Shown piece by piece: positions 44,613 through 52,953 of a stretch of DNA of 64,000 bases (position 1 is the stretch's first letter; the number at the start of each line of letters is the position of its first letter). Position numbers and translations under genes: made by a program. The notes beneath the pieces were generated by a model, which ran no database searches, had not been told where the DNA came from, and saw nothing but the letters and a program-made list of their open reading frames with translations. Origin of the DNA: Brevibacillus agri (GTDB taxonomy: Bacteria; Bacillota; Bacilli; Brevibacillales; Brevibacillaceae); NCBI RefSeq assembly GCF_004117055.1, contig NZ_CP026363.1, positions 3,867,001 through 3,931,000 on the forward strand, read 5' to 3'.

Positions 44613-45488
44613 ATGGCGTTGACCCTCATCGACTTGACCGAAACGTTTGGCTTTCGGGCGACGTGGAACCCGGAGCTGATTTTGTTGACCGCTCTCATCG
44701 GACTTGCCTACTTTTCGCTGACAGGACCTTTGCGCCGGACGTTTCCGGACGCAAAGCCAGCCACGCTCATACAGAAACTGTCGTTTTCCGCTGGCTTGCT
44801 GCTGTTTTATTTCGGCATGGGCAGCCCGCTAAACGTCGCTGGCCACTTTTTGTTCAGTGCCCATATGCTTCAGCAGTCCATTCTCTACCTGGTGATGCCG
44901 CTGTTGCTTTTGTCTGGCACACCAGCCTGGCTCATGCGCTCGCTGTTTGAACCCAGGGGGCTGAAACAGGTTTTGCGCGTGGCGAGCCATCCGATCCCGG
45001 CCGTCCTTTTGTTCAATGCCCTATTTTCGTTTTACCACATGCCTGTTATTCTAGACATGGCGATGAACAACCTGGCCCTACATAATCTGATTCACCTGCT
45101 GCTTTTGGTTGCGGCCATTTTGATGTGGTTGCCTGTCATCGCCCCTATTCCGGAGATTCATCGGCTGTCCGAGTTGCAAAAGCTGGCCTACATTTTTGCC
45201 AACGGCGTGCTGATTACGCCAGCCTGTGCGCTCATTATTTTTTCGGAATCGGCGCTGTACGGCACGTATGTCAACGGTCCTTCCATGCTGTGTGCGCCGT
45301 TCTTCTCCGCGCCGATCGACAAATCGATGTTCGCCGTTCCGCTCCTGCCTCTGGACGATCAGCGGCTTGGCGGAATCATCATGAAGCTGGTGCAGGAGTT
45401 GACGTACGGCTCCGTTTTGGCCTATGTGTTTACCGCCTGGTACCGGAAAGAAAAAGATCAGCCGGACGATCAACTGATCCCGCAATAA
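44613..45488 (+). CDS. ctaG: Cytochrome c oxidase assembly factor CtaG
   Basis: A 291-residue integral membrane protein of the Caa3_CtaG family with seven predicted helices. HFLFSAHMLQQSILYLVMP and FSFYHMPVI carry conserved His and Met residues in helices, thought to handle copper for CuA/CuB formation in caa3 oxidase. ATG at 44613 is close to GGAGGT; a TTG at 44619 is better spaced and may be the true start. Followed by sco and a YtkA-like gene. Confidence 0.92.
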   Translation: MALTLIDLTETFGFRATWNPELILLTALIGLAYFSLTGPLRRTFPDAKPATLIQKLSFSAGLLLFYFGMGSPLNVAGHFLFSAHMLQQSILYLVMPLLLLSGTPAWLMRSLFEPRGLKQVLRVASHPIPAVLLFNALFSFYHMPVILDMAMNNLALHNLIHLLLLVAAILMWLPVIAPIPEIHRLSELQKLAYIFANGVLITPACALIIFSESALYGTYVNGPSMLCAPFFSAPIDKSMFAVPLLPLDDQRLGGIIMKLVQELTYGSVLAYVFTAWYRKEKDQPDDQLIPQ

Positions 45489-45541
45489 CGGCCCAAAAAG
45501 CGGCTCTCTCATTTTACTTGCGAAAAAAGGAGGCATCCCGC

Positions 45542-46153
45542 GTGCCACTCACCCCGACTGCCGCTATCCGGCTGAGACGGCTGCTGCTGTTTTTGCCGCT
45601 GCTCGTCCTCGCCGCGCTCGTCGCCTCGTGGTTTTGGCTGAGCCCGTCGTCGGTTTCGGCCAAGCTGCCGGACGTACAGCTACAGACGCTGGACGGAGAG
45701 GCTTACTCCCTCGCGCCGAAGCCCGGGAGCATCCGCCTGGTCGAGCTGATCTATACGCGCTGTCCCGACATTTGCCCGACGACCACCGTGAAAATGGTGC
45801 AACTGCAAAAACGGCTGCAAGCGGCTGGACTCATGGGGCACGGCATTGAGTTTTTGACGATTACGATCGACCCGCAAAACGATACGCCGGACGTGCTGCG
45901 CTACTACGTCAAACAGCTCGGGATTGCAGACGAAGGCTGGATTGTTTTGCGCGGCGACGAAGAGACGATTCGCACCGTGACCAGCTCTCTCGGCTTCTTT
46001 GCGAAAAAGACCGAGGACGGCTTTATCTCGCATACGTCGAGCACTTACCTCGTCGATCAAAACAACGCGGTCATCCGCAAGTTCGGGATGGGCGAGGACT
46101 TTGATCCGGAGCAAATTTATCAAGAGTTGTTGAACTTGAAGAAGGAAGGGTAA
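45542..46153 (+). CDS. sco: SCO1/SenC family copper chaperone
   Basis: A 203-residue membrane-anchored thioredoxin-fold protein. An N-terminal membrane helix (LLLFLPLLVLAALVASWFW) is followed by VELIYTRCPDICPTTT, the CxxxC copper site, and by GFISHTSSTYLVD with the third ligand His. SCO proteins deliver copper to the CuA centre of cytochrome oxidase. GTG at 45542 follows AAGGAGG. Five bases upstream of the YtkA-like gene. Confidence 0.95.
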   Translation: MPLTPTAAIRLRRLLLFLPLLVLAALVASWFWLSPSSVSAKLPDVQLQTLDGEAYSLAPKPGSIRLVELIYTRCPDICPTTTVKMVQLQKRLQAAGLMGHGIEFLTITIDPQNDTPDVLRYYVKQLGIADEGWIVLRGDEETIRTVTSSLGFFAKKTEDGFISHTSSTYLVDQNNAVIRKFGMGEDFDPEQIYQELLNLKKEG

Positions 46154-46158
46154 CGCAA

Positions 46159-46926
46159 ATGAAACGCTTTTTCACGCTATGCCTGTCCGCACTGGTCGTT
46201 TTGGCTGCGGCTTGTTCCAGCCAGAACGACCAAGCGCTGGAAGCTTCCGGCGCCCCAGTTGACGCCGCTTTTTCGATAGAGCCTGCCGAGCCGGTAGCGG
46301 GTCAACCCATTACGTTTTCGGTCAAGGTGACGCAGGAAGGCAAGCCTGTGGACGATGCCCGGGAAGTGTCCTTCGAATGGTGGAAGGATGGACAGGAAAA
46401 GCACGAGACGATTCCGGCGAAACTCGTAGCCGATGGCGTCTATACGGCGCAGCAGACGATCAGCGAGCCTGGCTCCTACTTTGTCTACTACCACGTCACC
46501 GCCCGCGATTTCCACAACATGCAAAAGACGCCTTTTACCGTAAAAGCCGCAGCCAGCGCCGACCACGCCGCTACGGGTCATGCAGACGGCGGACACGAGC
46601 ACGGCAAAGCAGCCGCAGACAAAGCGCATGCAGCCAGTGGAGTCGACTTTCACTTGATGCCTCCAGACGAGCTCAAGGCGCAAACCGAAGCGGCCATGGT
46701 CGTTCATCTGCTAAAAGACAACCAGCCATTTGCGGAAGGTACGGTCAAGTTCGAGTTTTGGACGGGAGATGAGGTGAAGCACAGCTTCGTCGATGCGAAA
46801 GAAACGAGTCCCGGGCAGTACGAAGGCCGCCTCTCCTTCCCCGCTTCCGGGGAATACACGCTGAAGGTCCATCTGGAAAAAGGCGACGTGCACGACCACA
46901 AAGATTTCACCGTGACGGTCAAGTAA
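46159..46926 (+). CDS. FixH/YtkA-like lipoprotein with two domains
   Basis: A 255-residue predicted lipoprotein (signal LVVLAAACSSQ, lipobox Cys near residue 19). Two YtkA-like beta domains (about 35-130 and 165-255) are joined by an Ala/His/Gly linker rich in His (DHAATGHADGGHEHGKAAADKAH), which could bind copper or other metal. Both domains end in similar strands (GSYFVYYHVTARDFHNMQKT and GEYTLKVHLEKGDVHDHKDF), indicating an internal duplication. Placement after ctaG-sco suggests a part in oxidase copper assembly. Confidence 0.85.
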   Translation: MKRFFTLCLSALVVLAAACSSQNDQALEASGAPVDAAFSIEPAEPVAGQPITFSVKVTQEGKPVDDAREVSFEWWKDGQEKHETIPAKLVADGVYTAQQTISEPGSYFVYYHVTARDFHNMQKTPFTVKAAASADHAATGHADGGHEHGKAAADKAHAASGVDFHLMPPDELKAQTEAAMVVHLLKDNQPFAEGTVKFEFWTGDEVKHSFVDAKETSPGQYEGRLSFPASGEYTLKVHLEKGDVHDHKDFTVTVK

Positions 46927-46966
46927 CAGGCACATAAGCCTGGCACCTGATCGGGACGGCAAGCCA

Positions 46967-47000
46967 AGACGGCCTTTCCCATCCAGGAAGGCCGTTTTGC
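46967..47000 (+). terminator. Terminator after the ctaG-sco-ytkA cluster
   Basis: AAGACGGCCTT-tcccatccagg-AAGGCCGTTTTG, 40 bases past the last gene of the cluster. Confidence 0.8.
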
Positions 47001-47024
47001 TAGAAAGCGCTGCGTCTTTTCGTA

Positions 47025-47357
47025 TTAGCAAGTAAAGTAGGCAATCCGGTTCAGTTCCAAGCCATAGTATTCCCAGCGGTTTCCTCTCCAGCGGTAGCCT
47101 GTTACGGACGAACGACCGATGAATACGGGATAAAACCAGAAAGACCGCCCATTTTGCAGCCAAATGTACGTATAGCGATACAGGCACGGATAAAATCCGC
47201 CTGGTTCAATCCGACGCGTTCCCCCGTATCCTCGCGATCCCGGCGAGCTGGGCGTCCTGCCTGGGGGTGGGCCTGGCGGCGGGGGAGGAAAACCTCCAGA
47301 AGAACCTCCGGGTGGCGGTGGCGGCGGGTAACCTCCTGGGGGATACTGATATGACAT
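47025..47357 (-). CDS. Small Pro/Gly/Tyr-rich protein
   Basis: A 110-residue protein. The N-terminal 45 residues are low complexity (SYQYPPGGYPPPPPPGGSSG), the rest is a compact aromatic domain (YRYTYIWLQNGRSFWFYPVF ... GYRWRGNRWEYYGLELNRIAYFTC) with a Cys near each end. TAGGAGGTG precedes the ATG. No signal peptide. Similar architectures occur in uncharacterised proteins of sporulating Bacillales; a surface role is only a guess. Confidence 0.75.
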   Translation of the reverse strand: MSYQYPPGGYPPPPPPGGSSGGFPPPPPGPPPGRTPSSPGSRGYGGTRRIEPGGFYPCLYRYTYIWLQNGRSFWFYPVFIGRSSVTGYRWRGNRWEYYGLELNRIAYFTC

Positions 47358-47396
47358 GACGTTTCACCTCCTACAAGTCTCCCTATAAGAGATGCA

Positions 47397-47425
47397 GCAA
47401 ACGCACAGATGGACTGTGCGTTTGC
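47397..47425. repeat. 12-bp inverted repeat GCAAACGCACAG / CTGTGCGTTTGC
   Basis: A perfect hairpin with a 5-base loop upstream of the Pro/Gly-rich gene and downstream of the phosphatase-like gene. Lacks a T tract, so it is at best a weak terminator for the latter or an operator for the former. Confidence 0.5.
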
Positions 47426-47488
47426 CCGTGGTCATTCACCTATTTTTCCGCTATTGTCCTCTAAAAACTGCTGTTGGCAGCAGACTGG

Positions 47489-47980
47489 CTATCCGTTCGC
47501 AGCCGGTTCGTCCCCGTTCAAATGAGCGGTGCTGTTCGCAAACCGGATGATCTTCCATTTCGGCGTCTGTTCCAACAGATGAATCCCTGTGTTGTCAGAG
47601 TGGAAGCAGACGTTATTCTCATGCGGCAACGGAAGGAAGCTTTCTATCAGTTTGGTTATCATTCCGCCGTGGGAAACAATCGCAATCCGCTTGTACGCTT
47701 TGCTGTTTTCCTCGATAGAAGAAAGGATGCGTTCCGCGCGTGCCCTGAACTCCCGTATGCTCTCCGTCTCCTGCCTTTCTCTCAGGTCATCCAGATACGC
47801 TACCGGACAGCCGACCGCGTCGGCTAAAATCCCGGCTGCTTGACTGGCTCGCTTCAACGTACTGCTCCAAATAAACTCGGGCGGAAACTCTTTTTGCACG
47901 CGAGCAGACATTTTCGCCACTTGGATAAGCCCTTTGCTCGTCAAAGGCAAATCGGTAGAACCCGTATAATCCTCTGGCAA
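47489..47980 (-). CDS. Histidine phosphatase-like protein lacking the N-terminal RHG motif
   Basis: A 163-residue phosphoglycerate mutase-like protein. STDLPLTSKGLIQV, FIWSSTLKRASQAAGILA and IAIVSHGGMI correspond to the second half of the catalytic pocket, but the first strand with the phosphohistidine (RHG/RHA) is absent. The frame is open for about 17 codons upstream, overlapping the 3' end of the NlpC/P60 gene, yet has no usable start except TTG 47980, which lacks a ribosome binding site. Either the start is misjudged or the gene is 5'-truncated and inactive. The stop lies 64 bases before the 47397-47425 hairpin. Confidence 0.6.
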   Translation of the reverse strand: MPEDYTGSTDLPLTSKGLIQVAKMSARVQKEFPPEFIWSSTLKRASQAAGILADAVGCPVAYLDDLRERQETESIREFRARAERILSSIEENSKAYKRIAIVSHGGMITKLIESFLPLPHENNVCFHSDNTGIHLLEQTPKWKIIRFANSTAHLNGDEPAANG

Positions 47981-47984
47981 AAAG

Positions 47985-48968
47985 TCAATACGGGCGTCCG
48001 CCCATGATGAAGCGGTATTCCCGATGCGTATTTTTGAAATCGGTAATTTTCACGCCGCCAGACTCCTTGGAGAAGGTGTGCAGCAGCTTGTCGTCACCCA
48101 TGTAGATGCCGACGTGGGTAATGCTTTGCTTAGGCACGTTGATGCCTTTGTAGTCGGACTCCTTGTAGCCTTTATAGGCCATGAAAAAGACCAGGTCGCC
48201 TTTTTTCAGCTTGTTAATATCTGTTGTATAAGTGCCGTTGCTTTTCACAAAATTGGCTTGGGAGCGCGCGCCGCCGTTGCCCATGTCGATATTGGCGCCT
48301 TCGCGGTACGCCCACATCGTAAACTCGGAGCAATCCATCGTCTTTTTGTTCGCACGGGACGAGCCGTACTCATACGGTGTGCCGATGTATTTTTTCCCGG
48401 CCGCAATCACCTTGTCCGCGATTGCAGAAGAGTTGGACTCCTCCTCCTGACCCGGGTCCGGAGTTGTGCCCGTGCCGGTGTCCTCCGCCAAAATTCGGCG
48501 TGCGCCAAGCAGCTTCTTCGTATAATCGCTGACTTTTTTCAAAACTACCGCATCTTCGCCTTGCGAAGAGTATATGTACTGGTCATTTCCGATGTAAATT
48601 CCCATGAAGGCAGGTGCGCCTTTTCCATTCGAGGAAAAGAACAGCAAATCTCCAGGCTGGATATTGTCTGCCGAGACGGACTTTCCGGCTTTGTACAGCT
48701 TGGCAATCGTGTCGTCAATCGTCACGCCGGCCTGTTTGTAGATGTACGTAGCAAGTCCCGCAGAGCCGAACGAGTTCGGACCAACCGCCCCGTATTTGTA
48801 GTCTTTGCCGATCAGGGATGTAGCGACCTGCACGATTTTTCCTGCTTTGACAGAAGATTGCGAATCCACAGTCTTAGCTGCTGCCTGTCCACCTTCTGCG
48901 AACAGAAGCAGGGATGTGCTTAGCATGACGGCGACAGTCGACTTTTGCAACCAATCTCGTTTCGTCAT
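47985..48968 (-). CDS. Secreted NlpC/P60 protein with one degenerate and one intact domain
   Basis: A 327-residue exported protein: signal peptide (residues 1-31, ending GGQAAA), then two NlpC/P60 domains. The first (about 40-165) has PNSFGSAGLATYIY where active enzymes have FDCSG, and AFMGIYIG in place of HVGIYIG, so Cys and His are lost. The second (about 185-325) keeps TMDCSEFTMWAY, ITHVGIYMG and LLHTFS, a complete Cys/His/His triad, and should cleave gamma-D-Glu-meso-DAP or a related bond. The linker is Thr/Glu/Ser-rich. ATG at 48968 follows AGGAGGAG. Confidence 0.88.
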   Translation of the reverse strand: MTKRDWLQKSTVAVMLSTSLLLFAEGGQAAAKTVDSQSSVKAGKIVQVATSLIGKDYKYGAVGPNSFGSAGLATYIYKQAGVTIDDTIAKLYKAGKSVSADNIQPGDLLFFSSNGKGAPAFMGIYIGNDQYIYSSQGEDAVVLKKVSDYTKKLLGARRILAEDTGTGTTPDPGQEEESNSSAIADKVIAAGKKYIGTPYEYGSSRANKKTMDCSEFTMWAYREGANIDMGNGGARSQANFVKSNGTYTTDINKLKKGDLVFFMAYKGYKESDYKGINVPKQSITHVGIYMGDDKLLHTFSKESGGVKITDFKNTHREYRFIMGGRPY

Positions 48969-49211
48969 TCGTTCTCCTCCTGGCTGTGTTTTTTCCCAAC
49001 GGATCGGGTACAATCCCACTTTACTGGAAAAACTCGACCCGTTTAAGTCTGTAAATCTTTCCAACAGAGGATTTGATTACATAGTCGGATGACCATAGCC
49101 CTGTATCCCAGGCCTGTCTGACCGATTCGCCCCATACCTTTTCCCCATGCCAAAAAGGCCCTTGTCCGCTCCCGGGACAAGCGCCTGCTCGCTTGACAGG
49201 TCCTGGCATCG

Positions 49212-50384
49212 CTACCGAGGTTTTCGCTTCCCTCTCGCAAGCACATTGCACAAAAACTGTACGGTTTCTCCCATTTTCAGCCGATGCGAGCCTTTTACCA
49301 AAAAAGTAGTGTCGGGCTTCATTCTTTTGGCGAGACTGCGGTGCAAGACCTCTTTGTTCGGGCAATGCATGACCCGGTTCGCGGGAAAGCCTGCCCGGAT
49401 GGCCGCGCGCGCAATATGGCGGGCACTTCTCCCCAACGTGTACAAATAATCCACATTTTTTTGACTCAAATACTCCCCGACTTCCTCGTGCCCTCGCACT
49501 TCGTAGCAGCCCATCTCCAGCATGCTCGCCAGCACGGCTATTTTGGTGCTGTGTCCAGACTGGCTGAGCACATCAATCGCCGCCTTGGCCGCATCCGGAT
49601 TGGAGCTGTACGTATCGTCCAGCACCTGGACATTGTGGGCCAACCGATAGCTGACGAGCCGCTTCCGCTGCGGCTGGAACCGGCGCAGCCCCTCCCGAAT
49701 TTCCTGGAACGGGATGCCGAGTGTATGCGCAACCGCAATCGCCGCCAGCGCATTGTACACGTTGTGTTCTCCCAAAATCGGAATGAACATCGCCTCCCTT
49801 TGCTGCTGAAACGAGCAGACGAAGGAAATTCCGCCTTCCTCCTGCGCAATGCTGTCCGCCCGATAATGCGCTTCCTGCTCGACCCCGAACGTAACGAATC
49901 TACCAGCAAACGTCCCTGCAAAAGGCTGCTGGGTAAACTGGCGCGAGTATGGACAATCCCAATTGAGAAAGACGATACCGGTAGACTTCATGTTGCGGAT
50001 CAGCTCGGATTTTGCCATGGCGAGCCGTCCGATGTCTCCGCCGAAATTGCCGATGTGCGCAGTGCCTATGTTCGTTATAACCCCCAGATTCGGCTGAATG
50101 ATCTGGCAATGCTGGCGAATATGTCCACTCCTCAATATCCCGAATTCAAGCACGGCCGCTTTGTGCTCGTCCCGCAAACGGCTGACATGCGCTCTCGTAT
50201 TGCCCAAAAAGTTCTTGTTGTACATCGAACGATACGTGGGCATGCGTCTTTGTAAAATCGCATAGATCATTTCTTTCGTCGTCGTTTTTCCGGCGCTTCC
50301 CGTCACCGCGATCACCGGCTTGTTCAGAATCACCGTCTTTGACGGCCCTCTTTTTGTCTTTTTCCCTTTCTTTTTCACTGACAT
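49212..50384 (-). CDS. Mur ligase-family protein, short MurF-like form
   Basis: A 390-residue ATP-dependent amide ligase. The P-loop VIAVTGSAGKTTTKEMIY is at residue 25, far earlier than in MurF (which has an N-terminal UDP-binding domain of about 80-100 residues). VITNIGTAHIGNFG, LGEHNVYNALAAIAVA and DDTYSSNPDAAKAAID are MurF-type central and C-terminal motifs. Without domain 1 it may not use UDP-MurNAc. It is divergent from a CapA-like gene, a pair that recalls polyglutamate synthesis modules, but the enzyme is not PgsB-like. N-terminus is Lys-rich. Confidence 0.82.
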   Translation of the reverse strand: MSVKKKGKKTKRGPSKTVILNKPVIAVTGSAGKTTTKEMIYAILQRRMPTYRSMYNKNFLGNTRAHVSRLRDEHKAAVLEFGILRSGHIRQHCQIIQPNLGVITNIGTAHIGNFGGDIGRLAMAKSELIRNMKSTGIVFLNWDCPYSRQFTQQPFAGTFAGRFVTFGVEQEAHYRADSIAQEEGGISFVCSFQQQREAMFIPILGEHNVYNALAAIAVAHTLGIPFQEIREGLRRFQPQRKRLVSYRLAHNVQVLDDTYSSNPDAAKAAIDVLSQSGHSTKIAVLASMLEMGCYEVRGHEEVGEYLSQKNVDYLYTLGRSARHIARAAIRAGFPANRVMHCPNKEVLHRSLAKRMKPDTTFLVKGSHRLKMGETVQFLCNVLARGKRKPR

Positions 50385-50524
50385 TCCCCCCTCTCCCAAT
50401 CCGCTTTCGTATTGTATGTCCGAGGGAAACAGCCTGTATAGACCGCTATCTATGAAAACGTTCCGCTTCTATCCAAAACGGACGGACGACTTTTGGAATA
50501 GAGTAGAGTGGAGAGGTGAAGCCA

Positions 50525-51592
50525 ATGAAAAAGAAGGTCACCATCGCCGCTGTAGGCGATATCCTCATGTGGAAGGAGCAGGTGGCTTGCGCCAAGCTGG
50601 CTTCTGTGGATCAGTATTCCTTTGCGGATATGTTCGCTCCGCTCGCCCCCATCCTGTCAGGCGCTGACTTGACGATCGGCAATCTGGAGACAACGTTTTC
50701 CGGCAAAGGCCAGCCCTACCAGATCGGCTCGGCACGAACTGGCTATCCTCGGTTCAACTGTCCCGACGAGCTGGCGCGCGACCTGAAGCAAGTCGGCTTT
50801 GACGTCGTGACGACCGTGAACAACCACTGTCTGGACGGAGGGCCAAACGGACTTTGCCGCACACTGGACGTCCTGGATCGCTACAAGCTTGCGCACACAG
50901 GCACGTACCGCTCCCCGCAGGAGGCGAGCATTCCCTTTGTCCGGGAAGTGAACGGCATCCGCATCGCGCTGCTCGCTTACACGTACGGAACGAACAAACA
51001 GGTCATTCCCGCCCACATGCCATGGCTCGCCAATCTCATCCGCCGCGACGCCATTTTGCAGGACATCGCCGCCATCCGCCCGCTCGTCGACCTCGTGATC
51101 GTTGCGCTGCATTTTGGCGTGGAATTCCGCTACACCCCGACAGCGAACCAGCGCCTGCTTGTGCAAAGTCTCCTCTACCACGGCGCCGACGTCATTCTCG
51201 GCGCGCATCCGCACGTCCTGCAACCCGTCGTCACCCCGGCGATCTCGCTTGCGGGTGGCAGAAAAAAGCGCACACTCGTCGCCTACTCGCTCGGCAATTT
51301 CACTTCCGAGAAAATGCTGCACTTCGATCAGTCACAGATTGGGGCCATTCTGCGCTTTTCTGTGGAAAAGGATGCCCACGGGCAGGTCGCCATCGGACAA
51401 ATCTCCGTCATCCCGACCTACTGCCAGCGCTTCCTGCAAGGAGGCCGCGTCCGTTTTCGGGTCATTCCCATCCGTTCGTACTTGAAGCATCCCGATCCGC
51501 ACCTTCCCCTGCTGCAACGAAAAAAGCTGCGGCTCCTGTGGAACCGCGCGATTCAAATCATCGGCCGTAAGCCAAGTATTTTGATCGAGTAA
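50525..51592 (+). CDS. CapA/PgsA-family metallophosphatase-like protein
   Basis: A 355-residue CapA domain. VAVGDILM-like start (IAAVGDILMWKE), GNLETTFSG, TTVNNHCLDGG, VALHFGVEFRYTP and LGAHPHVLQPV are the conserved metal-site blocks. Usual CapA/PgsA proteins carry an N-terminal membrane anchor; here the domain begins at residue 4, so the product is soluble and cytoplasmic as annotated. ATG at 50525 has GAGAGGTG upstream. Divergent from the short Mur ligase. Confidence 0.85.
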   Translation: MKKKVTIAAVGDILMWKEQVACAKLASVDQYSFADMFAPLAPILSGADLTIGNLETTFSGKGQPYQIGSARTGYPRFNCPDELARDLKQVGFDVVTTVNNHCLDGGPNGLCRTLDVLDRYKLAHTGTYRSPQEASIPFVREVNGIRIALLAYTYGTNKQVIPAHMPWLANLIRRDAILQDIAAIRPLVDLVIVALHFGVEFRYTPTANQRLLVQSLLYHGADVILGAHPHVLQPVVTPAISLAGGRKKRTLVAYSLGNFTSEKMLHFDQSQIGAILRFSVEKDAHGQVAIGQISVIPTYCQRFLQGGRVRFRVIPIRSYLKHPDPHLPLLQRKKLRLLWNRAIQIIGRKPSILIE

Positions 51593-51594
51593 AA

Positions 51595-51635
51595 GGGGGC
51601 CAAAAGCCTGGCTCCCTTCCTTCTTTTTCTTCATT
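51595..51635 (+). terminator. Terminator after the CapA-like gene
   Basis: GGGGGCC-aaaagcct-GGCTCCC followed by a pyrimidine/T-rich run. Short stem, directly after the stop. Confidence 0.65.
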
Positions 51636-51701
51636 CTTTGCCAAGGCTTGCGCCGCCGTTGTGGACAAGCTTGTGGCTGCCCAGCCGTTGCCGCATGCAA
51701 T

Positions 51702-51731
51702 TTGACAGTTATCGAAACATTTTGGTAAAAT
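51702..51731 (+). promoter_or_regulatory. Predicted SigA promoter of the frameshifted acetyltransferase gene
   Basis: TTGACA (51702-51707) and TAAAAT (51726-51731), spacer 18, about 120 bases before the likely TTG start. Confidence 0.6.
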
Positions 51732-51853
51732 CACCAAGTAACCACCAATATTAATTTGGATAGTTACAGAAAGTTGTTTTATCCGGCATTCCTATGAAAA
51801 TTTTTCACCTGGGCTGTTCGCTGTTGAATCCGATACAAAAGGGAGAGATTGCT

Positions 51854-52813
51854 TTGCTGCATGTTCGCGCGATTACCGCCGATGAGGTGACAGCGTTTGC
51901 TGCGTTCGGCCGCCAGTCCGGGCAGGTTGTTCACGATGTCGCTACCTATTTGGAAGCGATGCTGGCAAAAGGAGCCATGCGCCGCGAATGGTGCTTTGTC
52001 CTGGAGAAAGAGGGGCGTGGCTGGGAAGACTCGCCTTCTGGACGCTGCCTGGAAGCGAAGTGGCGACAGACGTCGTGTTATGGGATGTGCCGTGGGAAGC
52101 GGCTGACTGCGCCCGGCTTGGGCTTGCTCTGTTTCGCGAGGCGTGCTTGCTGATGGGCACGCAGTTGGACGGCACGATCGGGCATGTAGTGGACACTCCC
52201 CCGATGACGCCGCAGTGGCAAACCCATCCCGCCAAGCGACAGGCCGTGCTGGAAGCTGCCGGCTTTCAGCTCAGCCGGATGACGGACCGTTTTGATTGGC
52301 ATGCGCCGCCCGACCGCGCGCAGACTGCTCTCGGTCACAGCAAAAACAGCGAACACGAAATCGTGTACCGCACCATGCCAGAGGTAGGGGAAGCGGCGTT
52401 CGTCGATGCGATCGAGCGCGTCTCCCGCTTCACCTTCGACCAGTACATCGTCCAAGAGCGCCAGGCAAAAGGAGCCGCGGCTCAGGCCGAGGAAATGTTT
52501 CGCGATTTGCAGCGGATGGCCCATCAGCCCAAATGGTGGCAGCTCGCTTATACCCGAGACGCCAAGCTCATCGGGTTACTCATGCCTACGGTCAGCCCGA
52601 CGTAGGTACATCGGCGTCCTGCCTGAACAACGCGGAAACGGCTATATTCATCCGCTGCTGCGCCGGGCAACCGAGCTTTTGCTTGCGGCAGGACAGACGT
52701 ATATCCGCGCTGACACCGACCAGCAAAACAAGCCGATGGCCCATGCCTTTTTACGTGCCGGCTATCGCCCGTTTGCCAGCCGCCTGGAGTACAGCCTGGT
52801 CCGTTCGCCCTAG
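51854..52813 (+). pseudogene. GNAT acetyltransferase gene broken by two frameshifts
   Basis: Three overlapping frames together give one GNAT-like protein. Frame A (from TTG 51854, after GGGAGAG) runs from LLHVRAITADEVTAFAAFG to about 52020; frame B continues with GRLAFWTLPGSEVATDVVLW up to LIGLLMPTVSP near 52603; frame A resumes with RYIGVLPEQRGNGYIHPLL, the acetyl-CoA motif, to the stop at 52813. The first shift is at a G run (GAGGGGCG), the second removes a few codons before YIGVLPEQ. A decayed gene is most likely; sequencing error at two places is the alternative. Confidence 0.8.
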
Positions 52814-52902
52814 TCCGTGAGCAGCCAGGCCAGTTTGCAAAAGCAGATAAGCTGGCCTTGCCGCGCTTTTTAGCAAAAGGCTCGTTGCCAACGGGTAACG
52901 AA

Positions 52903-52947
52903 AAAAAGGGGGCGACTGCCGAAGCAATCACACCCTTTGCTGCCTTT
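52903..52947 (-). terminator. Terminator after carD
   Basis: Minus-strand GGGTGTGATTGC-ttcg-GCAGTCGCCCCC with a TTTTTTT tail, just after the carD stop. Confidence 0.7.
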
Positions 52948-52953
52948 TTCCGT

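Noticed and set aside
49212-51592. Poly-gamma-glutamate capsule operon
   Set aside because: The ligase carries MurF-type motifs rather than PgsB ones, no PgsC-like membrane protein is present, and CapA has no membrane anchor; the two genes are divergent.
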